A stretch of DNA of 64,000 bases from Roseibium hamelinense (GTDB taxonomy: Bacteria > Pseudomonadota > Alphaproteobacteria > Rhizobiales > Stappiaceae): NCBI RefSeq assembly GCF_007830545.1, contig NZ_VLLF01000001.1:682001-746000 (forward strand). The letters are read 5' to 3'. The notes beneath the pieces were generated by a model. That model ran no database searches. It saw only the letters and a list, made by a program, of their open reading frames with translations, and had not been told where the DNA came from. The stretch's first letter is position 1. Every line of letters begins with the position of its first letter. Shown here piece by piece: positions 9,317-15,768 of the stretch. The translations under genes were made by a program, and so were the position numbers.

Positions 9317-9330
9317 TGCATACGTATGCA
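9317..9330. promoter_or_regulatory. LacI-type operator, site 1
   Basis: TGCATACGTATGCA is a perfect 14-bp palindrome with the central CG typical of LacI-family operators. It lies between the HisD-like start (9244) and the stop of the upstream SnoaL-like gene (9350), so it can give the HisD operon its own regulated promoter. It shares the TGCAT-N4-ATGCA core with the two sites at 14570 and 14625. Confidence 0.7.
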
Positions 9331-9349
9331 CCTTATATTAAAGCGCCGT

Positions 9350-9886
9350 TCAAGCTGCCCTTTCCGGTGCCGGTGGCACACGCTCGCCGCGATCAAAGGC
9401 TTCCCAGCCTTCGCCTGAAAAAACGTCCTTTCCAAGCTGTGAGAGAACATATGGAAAGTCGACCATGACCCAGTTGTCGACAATCTTGCCGTCAACAACC
9501 TTCCAGAAATCCATGTAGCGGATCTCGACGCGTTTGCCGGTCGGCTCAATACCCATGAAGGAGCCGGAATGAGTTGCCTCCTGACGCCCGAATGCCGCCG
9601 CCCATTCCCCCATGTAGAGGCGGGCCTCATCGACGCAGACCTTGTCAGAGAACGCGGCCTGGAACGGCTTTTGCCAATTGTCCTGGAATTCCCGCAAACC
9701 AGTTTTGGTGCCACAGCCGTAATTGCCCATCCATCTGAAGCTTTCTGCGAAAAACTCGCCTATGTCTCCGATGCGATGGTCGTTGAGGCCATCGACCATA
9801 CCTTCGATGACCCGGCGGGTGTCTTCGGTCTTGGTCAAGTCCGTCTCGCGGCTCAACACCGCCTGTTCTGGACGCGATCCCTTCAT
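9350..9886 (-). CDS. single-domain SnoaL-like ester-cyclase family protein
   Basis: The 178-residue protein is one SnoaL/NTF2-like domain with the helix RRVIEGMVDGLNDHRIGD, FRWMGNYGCGTKTGLREF, IEPTGKRVEIRYMDFWKVVDGKI and DNWVMVDFPYVLSQLGKDVF. It aligns with the C-terminal halves of the two-domain paralogues at 6882 and 14683. The ATG at 9886 is preferred because AGGAG lies eight bases upstream; the GTG at 9892 is only two bases from that site. It is the last gene of the ABC transporter operon, 40 bp after the permease. It may act on the imported compound early in the pathway. Confidence 0.72.
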   Translation of the reverse strand: MKGSRPEQAVLSRETDLTKTEDTRRVIEGMVDGLNDHRIGDIGEFFAESFRWMGNYGCGTKTGLREFQDNWQKPFQAAFSDKVCVDEARLYMGEWAAAFGRQEATHSGSFMGIEPTGKRVEIRYMDFWKVVDGKIVDNWVMVDFPYVLSQLGKDVFSGEGWEAFDRGERVPPAPERAA

Positions 9887-9926
9887 CGCCACATCTCCTG
9901 AATGTCTCGAAACATCATCTGACCGA

Positions 9927-11084
9927 TTATCCCTTTACCGCGCCCGCGGTGAGTCCTGACACGATCTGACGCTGGAAAATCATCACCAGCAGGAACAGTG
10001 GCGCGGTGATCGACACGGCCGCTGCGACTGCCTCGACCTGATCGGTCGTTGTTGTTTCGCGGTTGAAATAGCCGGCAATCGCCGGAACCATGGTCTGGTT
10101 CTGCGCATCCAGAAGCAGCGAGCAGACCAGATAATCATTATAGGCCAAGAGGAAGCTAAACAGGCCGGTGGTGATAACGCCCGGCCACATGACCGGCATG
10201 ATCACCCATCGGAATGCCTGAAAATGCGTACAGCCATCAACCCGCGCCGCTTCATCCAGCTCTGTAGGAATATTCTGGAAAAAGGAACGCAACATCCAGA
10301 TCGTGAACGGCTGGTTGATGGACACCAGAACGGCGATCACCGCCCAGGGCTGGCCATAGAGCGTCGGCGCCGCGTCCCCAAGGATCGGGCGCAGGATTTC
10401 CGCGGAATTGATGAAGGGCGGCAGATATCCGGCCACCAGAACCGAATGCGGCAACGCGCGGAACACAAGCGCGATAATCAGGATCCAAAACGCGAGGTTC
10501 GAGCCGGAACGTGCCAGACCATAACCTGCCAGCGTTCCGACCGTCAGCGATACGGTGACGACCCCGGCGGTGATAATCAGCGAATTGATGAAATTCTCAT
10601 AAAACGCATTGTCCACCCAGACGGCCCGGTAGTGCTCGGTCGTCATGCCCAGGATCGGCTTGCCGAAGGGGCCAAGGACAGTGTTCACGGCACTTAAAAC
10701 CGGCGGTAGCAGACCGAAGAACACAATCAGGAAACCAAGGGCGAACACCAGCACGCCAATGATCCAGCCAACCACAAGAAGATGCGGCGGCGAATACTGC
10801 TTGATCAGCCGCGGCAAGGTGTTGAGCGCCAAATGGATGGCCGCCCAGAGAACCGCGATGCCAACAACGATGCTGACAATCGACAAACCGCGTCCACTGG
10901 CCACTGTTTCAGGCCCAAAAATCACCTCGAACGGGTTGGCGGCAAACGCATCGACCGGGTCCTTCACGCTCATCACCGCGATCCAGAAGATCGGAAAGGC
11001 CGCGATCACACACCAGAAGGCAAGGAACCCGGCGGAAGACAGGCGCAGCGCCATTGGTTGACGCATGGAAGATGGAACGCTCAT
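9927..11084 (-). CDS. carbohydrate ABC transporter permease (MalG/UgpE type) with extra segment
   Basis: This 385-residue CUT1-type inner-membrane permease has the cytoplasmic EAA loop ELDEAARVDGCTHFQAF...P that docks the ATPase, and a C-terminal transmembrane cluster. It is about 100 residues longer than usual MalG-type proteins (about 280). The extra part lies between the first and second usual segments and contains two strongly hydrophobic stretches (around SIVSIVVGIAVLWAAIHLAL and LLVVGWIIGVLVFALGFLIV). The ATG at 11084 overlaps the stop of the partner permease (ATGA) and is preferred over the upstream in-frame start at 11111. It pairs with the permease at 11081-12106. Confidence 0.88.
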   Translation of the reverse strand: MSVPSSMRQPMALRLSSAGFLAFWCVIAAFPIFWIAVMSVKDPVDAFAANPFEVIFGPETVASGRGLSIVSIVVGIAVLWAAIHLALNTLPRLIKQYSPPHLLVVGWIIGVLVFALGFLIVFFGLLPPVLSAVNTVLGPFGKPILGMTTEHYRAVWVDNAFYENFINSLIITAGVVTVSLTVGTLAGYGLARSGSNLAFWILIIALVFRALPHSVLVAGYLPPFINSAEILRPILGDAAPTLYGQPWAVIAVLVSINQPFTIWMLRSFFQNIPTELDEAARVDGCTHFQAFRWVIMPVMWPGVITTGLFSFLLAYNDYLVCSLLLDAQNQTMVPAIAGYFNRETTTTDQVEAVAAAVSITAPLFLLVMIFQRQIVSGLTAGAVKG

Positions 11085-12106
11085 ACGCGGCCTCCCTTGT
11101 GATCGCGCCATGTCTTGCGCAGCAGCGGCACCAGCAGGACGACAATGCCGATCATGGTCAGCATGGCGCTTGCCGATGCGCGGGAAATAGAGCGGTTGCC
11201 GCTGTCATCGGGCGTCAAGAAGTCATAGGTCAACCATTGCAGGGAAATTCGGTGTGCCTGGCTTGAGAACCCGACGATCTCCTCAAACACCCGATAGGAA
11301 TCCATAAGGTGGATCAGGGAAATGAACACGATCAGCGGCATAAGATGCGGAATGATGACATAGCGCAGGCGTTCCCAGCGGCTGGCGCCGTCGATAATGG
11401 CCGACTCCAGCGTATCCTGATTGACCGTCTGCAGCCCGGCGTAAAAGACGACGAACGCAAACGGCGCCACGTGCCAAACCCGGTAGAACATCATAAGGAG
11501 CTCAATGGTCCAGCCTTGCGCAAACATCGAGATGTTCTGCGAAAACGCCCATTCCAGAAAGGCAGTCATTATGCCGTCGCCGATGAACAGCCAGCGGATG
11601 GAAAGCGCCCCGATGACGGGTGTGATGATGAACGGCAGGAGCGAAACGAAGATGATGGGGCCACGTATCAGACGGGACGCATTGTTCACTACCACAGCGA
11701 TCAAAAGCCCGGCACCGATAACCAGGGGAAGCGTTACCAGTGTGAATGTCAGCGTAAAGCGGAGCGCTTTCCAGAAATCGATCGTCAGCAACGCCCGGAA
11801 ATCGAAGGCACTGAGCGCCGCCCATGCCCGGTCCGGCTCTAACACGTTCCGGTAGCTTTCCAGACCGACATACTTGACGGTGGTGACGACTTTTCCATCC
11901 TCACCGATGATTGGCTGGGTTTTTTGCTCGGTCACACAGGTCTGCGTCGGAAAACCTGGGGTGCAGGTTTCCACCTCGACTGTCTCGAACACGGGCTGGG
12001 TGATGTAAAAGCTCTGGAAGAAAACGCTGATCAGGGGGGCTGCGATAAACAGCAGCATTAGGAAGATGGACGGACCGACAAAGGCGGCAAACGTTTTGTA
12101 TTTCAT
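11081..12106 (-). CDS. carbohydrate ABC transporter permease (MalF/UgpA type)
   Basis: The 341-residue permease has an N-terminal segment FVGPSIFLMLLFIAAPLISVFFQSF and a periplasmic loop carrying two cysteines (VETCTPGFPTQTC). Five further membrane segments follow, with the coupling motif ESAIIDGASRWERLRYVIIPHL (EAA loop, about 245-266). It forms the heterodimeric channel with the next gene. A strong GGGGAGGG ribosome site precedes the ATG. An intergenic hairpin at 12141-12170 separates it from the binding-protein gene, which would usually lower permease expression relative to the binding protein. Confidence 0.9.
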   Translation of the reverse strand: MKYKTFAAFVGPSIFLMLLFIAAPLISVFFQSFYITQPVFETVEVETCTPGFPTQTCVTEQKTQPIIGEDGKVVTTVKYVGLESYRNVLEPDRAWAALSAFDFRALLTIDFWKALRFTLTFTLVTLPLVIGAGLLIAVVVNNASRLIRGPIIFVSLLPFIITPVIGALSIRWLFIGDGIMTAFLEWAFSQNISMFAQGWTIELLMMFYRVWHVAPFAFVVFYAGLQTVNQDTLESAIIDGASRWERLRYVIIPHLMPLIVFISLIHLMDSYRVFEEIVGFSSQAHRISLQWLTYDFLTPDDSGNRSISRASASAMLTMIGIVVLLVPLLRKTWRDHKGGRV

Positions 12107-12140
12107 TTTTGCCCTCCCCGGCTCCGGCCACCCAGATGAG

Positions 12141-12170
12141 GCTGCAAGACACTGAACGGTCTCTTGCAGC
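12141..12170 (-). terminator. intergenic attenuating hairpin between binding protein and permease
   Basis: GCTGCAAGA (12141-12149) pairs with TCTTGCAGC (12162-12170) over a 12-base loop. There is no long T-run, so it is more likely a partial terminator or an mRNA-stabilising 3' hairpin for the abundant binding-protein message than a full stop. Confidence 0.55.
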
Positions 12171-12191
12171 AGCTTGTTGTTGACAGTGGAC

Positions 12192-13397
12192 TTACTTGAT
12201 CAGTCCGGCTTCGCGCGCGGACGTCGTGTACGCCGTTGCAATATCGCGAAGCGTTGTTGCTGCGTCTTTCGCTCCGGTCAAATAGTCGGACACCCCATTG
12301 CCAAGCGCGGTGTGCATCAGACCCATTTGAGAACTTGCGGGATAGGCAAGTGCACCGGCCTGAGCCGTCTCAACCACGCCCTGGGCGAGCGGGCCGGGTT
12401 CATAGCCTTCAATCAGCCAGACAGCTGCGTCATTGTTGGCCTCAACCATTTCCGGTGTCATGCCGTTCATGGCGACGCGAAACGCTGCTTCGGCTTCTTC
12501 ATCGCTGGCATTTTTGGCAATGACAATGCCATCCCACCAGAGGGTTGAGGCTGCCCGGACGGCGGCTTTCGGCGCACCGGCCATTTTGACCTTGCCAACG
12601 ACCTGGGACTCATCCGGATTGTCCATGGCACCGGCGCGGCTGGCCCACAGGTTCGCCATAGCGATCTTGCCCTGCTGAAACTGCTGCTGAACATAGGTGG
12701 AGTCGGACACAAGATATTCCGGATCCATGTATTCGGTCAGCTTCTTCATCATTTCGAGCGCAGCGACGCCCTGCTCGTTCTCGATGGCAGGCTCGTTGCC
12801 AGGCGTGAAGAACTCGCCTCCCATACCCAGATACATGTTCACGAAGCCTTGTGCGAGGTTCCACCCGGTCTGGTAAGTGGCTCCAAGCGGATAGTCCACG
12901 ACGCCCGCCTGCTTGATTTTCTCCGCCGCTGCCAGGACCTCGTCGTAGGTTTTCGGCACGTCGATACCAAGGTCGGACAGGATGTCCTCGCGGTACATCA
13001 AATGCTGGGTGTTGATCATCATGGCCACCGCCATGATCTCGCCGTTCACCTTGATCAGCTGGTTTGGTGTCAGTTGCTGACCGTATTTCTCCACCAAGCC
13101 GTCGAGCGGCCGGATCGTGCCTTCATTCATCAACGGGACCAGAGTGCCGTTGGCAACGCCGCCGATCTGATAAAGCGCCGGGTCGGCCGCGAAGGCTGCC
13201 GGTTGTTTTGTGCGAAATTCCTGGTCGAGCTCTGCGGTGAAGTTTCCGCATTTGGCCATGAAATCGGTCACGGCTTTCCAGGCCTCAAAGCCGGCGGTAA
13301 GTGATTTCACCGGGACGTCGTTTTTGAAGTCGCAAGCGCTTGATGCACCTGCAAAAGCCACCGACATGGCGGTCGCGAGAAGCAGTTTCGTTATCAT
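12192..13397 (-). CDS. extracellular solute-binding protein of CUT1 ABC transporter
   Basis: The 401-residue protein has a signal peptide (MITKLLLATAMSVAFAGASSA, cleaved near Ala21) and the family 1 solute-binding layout, with YREDILSDLGIDVPKTYDEVLAAA around residue 150 and KIAMANLWASRAGAM later. It captures a sugar or sugar-like ligand in the periplasm and feeds the two permeases. The ATG at 13397 is preferred over 13463 because the signal peptide begins exactly there and a GGGAGA site lies upstream. It is transcribed after the ATPase gene (88 bp apart). The ligand is not predictable from the sequence. Confidence 0.9.
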   Translation of the reverse strand: MITKLLLATAMSVAFAGASSACDFKNDVPVKSLTAGFEAWKAVTDFMAKCGNFTAELDQEFRTKQPAAFAADPALYQIGGVANGTLVPLMNEGTIRPLDGLVEKYGQQLTPNQLIKVNGEIMAVAMMINTQHLMYREDILSDLGIDVPKTYDEVLAAAEKIKQAGVVDYPLGATYQTGWNLAQGFVNMYLGMGGEFFTPGNEPAIENEQGVAALEMMKKLTEYMDPEYLVSDSTYVQQQFQQGKIAMANLWASRAGAMDNPDESQVVGKVKMAGAPKAAVRAASTLWWDGIVIAKNASDEEAEAAFRVAMNGMTPEMVEANNDAAVWLIEGYEPGPLAQGVVETAQAGALAYPASSQMGLMHTALGNGVSDYLTGAKDAATTLRDIATAYTTSAREAGLIK

Positions 13398-13484
13398 CTC
13401 TGTCAGGTCTCCCTGCTGGTTCCCCACGCCCCTTAAAGAGCGCAATTCTGGCTGGTCCGGCATTTTCGCCGGCGTCGAACCCGC

Positions 13485-14540
13485 TTACACGTCGATGCGT
13501 GCGCCGGTTTTTTGATTGAAAAGATGGCAGATCTCAGCGGGAATATTCAGCCCCACCGGTTCGTCGATCTCGATACGGTAATCCTTGCTGGCTTTGACGG
13601 AGACTAGCGCACCCCCGGCCTTCACCGTGATCATTGTCGCGTCGCCCAAAAGCTCCATGGTGTAGACCGGGGCGGTGATCTCCGCCTGCGGCCCGGTTTC
13701 GGCGACTGCTGCATCTTCAGCCCGAAAGCCAAGCGTTACCGGTCCGTCAGGTCCGCTCAATCCACTGATCGACACGTGGTCACCGGAGAATGTGCCGCCG
13801 CTGAGTGTGCCTTCCATAAGATTCATCGCAGGAGAGCCGATGAAACCGGCGACAAAGGTGTTGGCGGGGCGGTCGTAGATTTCGGTCGGCGTTCCGACTT
13901 GCTGGATGACGCCCCGTTTCATCACCACCACGCGATCAGCAAGTGTCATGGCCTCGATCTGGTCGTGAGTGACGTAAATCGTTGTCACCTTCAATTCATG
14001 CTGAAGGTTCTTGATCTGCGCCCGAGTCGACACACGCAGTTTGGCGTCGAGATTCGACAGGGGCTCGTCCATTAAAAACACATTTGGTTCACGCACGATG
14101 GCGCGCGCCAGAGCAACACGTTGCCGCTGCCCGCCGGACAATTCCGCAGGTTTGCGATGCAGGAATTCACGGAGCTCGACCATGTCCGCAGCCCGCATCA
14201 CCCGCTCGTCATGGGTCGCCGGATCCACCTTGCGAACCTTTAGCGGAAACCGGATGTTCTCGTAGACATTCATGTTGGGATAAAGCCCGTAGGACTGAAA
14301 CACCATGGCAATGTCGCGGTCCTTTGGGTCCAGATCGTTCACCACCCGCCCGCCGATAACAATGTCCCCGTCGGTAGCCTCCTCAAGGCCTGCAATCATA
14401 CGCATGGTTGTGGTTTTTCCGCAGCCGGACGGCCCGAGGAGAACCAGGAACTCGCGGTCTGCAATTGTCATGTCGAAATTGTCGACGCCAACAAAGCTGC
14501 CCCAGCGCTTCGACACATTCTTCAGCTGGATTTCAGCCAC
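13485..14540 (-). CDS. sugar ABC transporter ATP-binding protein (MalK/UgpC type)
   Basis: The 351-residue ATPase has Walker A GPSGCGKTT, Q-loop MVFQSYGLYPNM, signature LSGGQRQRVALARAI, Walker B VFLMDEPLSNLDA and H-loop VTHDQIEA. The C-terminal TOBE domain (about 280-351) is typical of MalK/UgpC, and the conserved VFQSYALYP motif is only slightly changed. It starts at a GTG with GGGAGGGG upstream. As the first gene of the transporter operon it faces the divergent SnoaL-like gene across an intergenic region with two LacI-type operators. Confidence 0.93.
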   Translation of the reverse strand: MAEIQLKNVSKRWGSFVGVDNFDMTIADREFLVLLGPSGCGKTTTMRMIAGLEEATDGDIVIGGRVVNDLDPKDRDIAMVFQSYGLYPNMNVYENIRFPLKVRKVDPATHDERVMRAADMVELREFLHRKPAELSGGQRQRVALARAIVREPNVFLMDEPLSNLDAKLRVSTRAQIKNLQHELKVTTIYVTHDQIEAMTLADRVVVMKRGVIQQVGTPTEIYDRPANTFVAGFIGSPAMNLMEGTLSGGTFSGDHVSISGLSGPDGPVTLGFRAEDAAVAETGPQAEITAPVYTMELLGDATMITVKAGGALVSVKASKDYRIEIDEPVGLNIPAEICHLFNQKTGARIDV

Positions 14541-14569
14541 ACCGCCCCTCCCGAGTGCTCGACGTCAAA

Positions 14570-14585
14570 TTGCATTCCTATGCAA
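14570..14585. promoter_or_regulatory. LacI-type operator, site 2
   Basis: TTGCAT-TCCT-ATGCAA is a palindrome with perfect six-base arms, 30 bp upstream of the ATPase start. It shares both arms with the site at 14625 and the core with the site at 9317. Confidence 0.65.
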
Positions 14586-14624
14586 AACAGCTAGACACAG
14601 CCTTCAGACTTTGGCAATCCTTTT

Positions 14625-14640
14625 TTGCATACGAATGCAA
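14625..14640. promoter_or_regulatory. LacI-type operator, site 3
   Basis: TTGCAT-ACGA-ATGCAA is a palindrome with perfect six-base arms, 43 bp upstream of the divergent SnoaL-like gene. Its centre is 55 bp from site 2, so the pair could bind a regulator tetramer or control the two divergent promoters separately. Confidence 0.65.
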
Positions 14641-14682
14641 TATTATCACTTCTTCCCAGTTTTCCCCGTTGAAAGCAATAAA

Positions 14683-15681
14683 ATGACCGACTTTCGAAAA
14701 ACGCCGCATCGTTTCCTCAATTCGATTTTCACCGTGGCCCCTTCTGAAGCAGAGCTTTTGGTCGACACTTCCCTGACCGAGGATGCTGTCTGGAATGTCA
14801 GTTTTCCGGTTGAAACCCTCATGGGGCGCGATTCTATCGTTCGCGATTTTATTGAGCCGCTCCGCCAGGGGTTGTCCCACATGCGCCGACGCGACGAGAT
14901 CTTTATCGGTGGACCAAACCGACGCGCACCTGGCGGACATTGGGTGGCCAGCGTTTGCCACTATGTCGGAAACTTCGACGCCCCCCTTTTTGGATTAAAA
15001 CCCTCGGGGCATTTGGCATTTCTGCGTTCCGGGGAATTCTACCGGATTGAGCCGGACGGGCGGATTTCTGAGGCGAAAATCGCTTTGGACCTGATCGACC
15101 TCATGCGCCAGTGCGGCCGCATGCCCCTGCCCCGCATGCTTGGCACCGAAATGCTGTTCCCGGGTCCGGCGACCCATGACGGCGTCCTTCCCGTAGACCA
15201 GGGTGATGGCGAAAAAACGCTGGATTTATGCGAGGCCATGCTTGCCGACCTCAAGGTTTTCGATCCCGAAACATTCACCTCAAAAGGGCAAACCGGCGAG
15301 GCAGGATACTGGCACGAGGACATGCTCTGGTACGGACCGGGCGGAATTGGCGCAAATTACCGATGGAGCGGTTTTGAAAAAGACCATCGGGCGTCATTTC
15401 TGACCGCATTTCCAGACCGTGTCGGCGGCAACCACTACTGCCGTATCGGCGACGGAAAGTACGCTGCCGTCAGCGGCTGGCCCTCGATGACGATGACCCA
15501 CCAAGGTGACTATTTGGGCGTGGAGGCATCAGGCAAACCACTGACCTTGCGGGTCATGGATTTTTACCGCTGCGCACACGGCAAAATCATGGAAAACTGG
15601 GTGCTTCTCGACTATCTGGACCTGTTCCGGCAGATGGGCCGGGATCTGATCAGCGAAGCGAATGCCCGCACCCCGGACTAA
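14683..15681 (+). CDS. two-domain SnoaL/NTF2-like protein, divergently transcribed
   Basis: The 332-residue protein is a paralogue of the one at 6882-7934. The first half (about 10-150) has RAPGGHWVASVCHYVGNFDAP. The second (about 190-325) has WHEDMLWYGPGGIG, VEASGKPLTLRVMDFYRC and IMENWVLLDYLDLFRQMGRD. The frame is open upstream to 14305, but that part runs antisense through the ATPase gene. The ATG at 14683 follows the two operator palindromes and begins a sequence that aligns with the paralogue. It is the only plus-strand gene of the regulon. Its function is unknown beyond the SnoaL fold. Confidence 0.75.
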   Translation: MTDFRKTPHRFLNSIFTVAPSEAELLVDTSLTEDAVWNVSFPVETLMGRDSIVRDFIEPLRQGLSHMRRRDEIFIGGPNRRAPGGHWVASVCHYVGNFDAPLFGLKPSGHLAFLRSGEFYRIEPDGRISEAKIALDLIDLMRQCGRMPLPRMLGTEMLFPGPATHDGVLPVDQGDGEKTLDLCEAMLADLKVFDPETFTSKGQTGEAGYWHEDMLWYGPGGIGANYRWSGFEKDHRASFLTAFPDRVGGNHYCRIGDGKYAAVSGWPSMTMTHQGDYLGVEASGKPLTLRVMDFYRCAHGKIMENWVLLDYLDLFRQMGRDLISEANARTPD

Positions 15682-15728
15682 GTACCGCGGCGCAGCCGGG
15701 TTGATGGTCTTGGCAGTCATGCCGGCAC

Positions 15729-15762
15729 TGGCTCGCCCTGTTCCTCAAGCCGGGGCGAGCCA
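15729..15762. terminator. hairpin between convergent genes
   Basis: TGGCTCGCCC (15729-15738) pairs with GGGCGAGCCA (15753-15762) over a 14-base loop. It lies between the stops of the SnoaL-like gene and the EAL-domain regulator and can serve both strands. It lacks a clear T-run, so the terminator call is moderate. Confidence 0.5.
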
Positions 15763-15768
15763 ACAGCC

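Noticed and set aside
14305..14682. 126-codon upstream extension of the divergent SnoaL-like gene
   Set aside because: It is antisense to the ATPase gene and spans both operator palindromes; homology to the paralogue starts at 14683.
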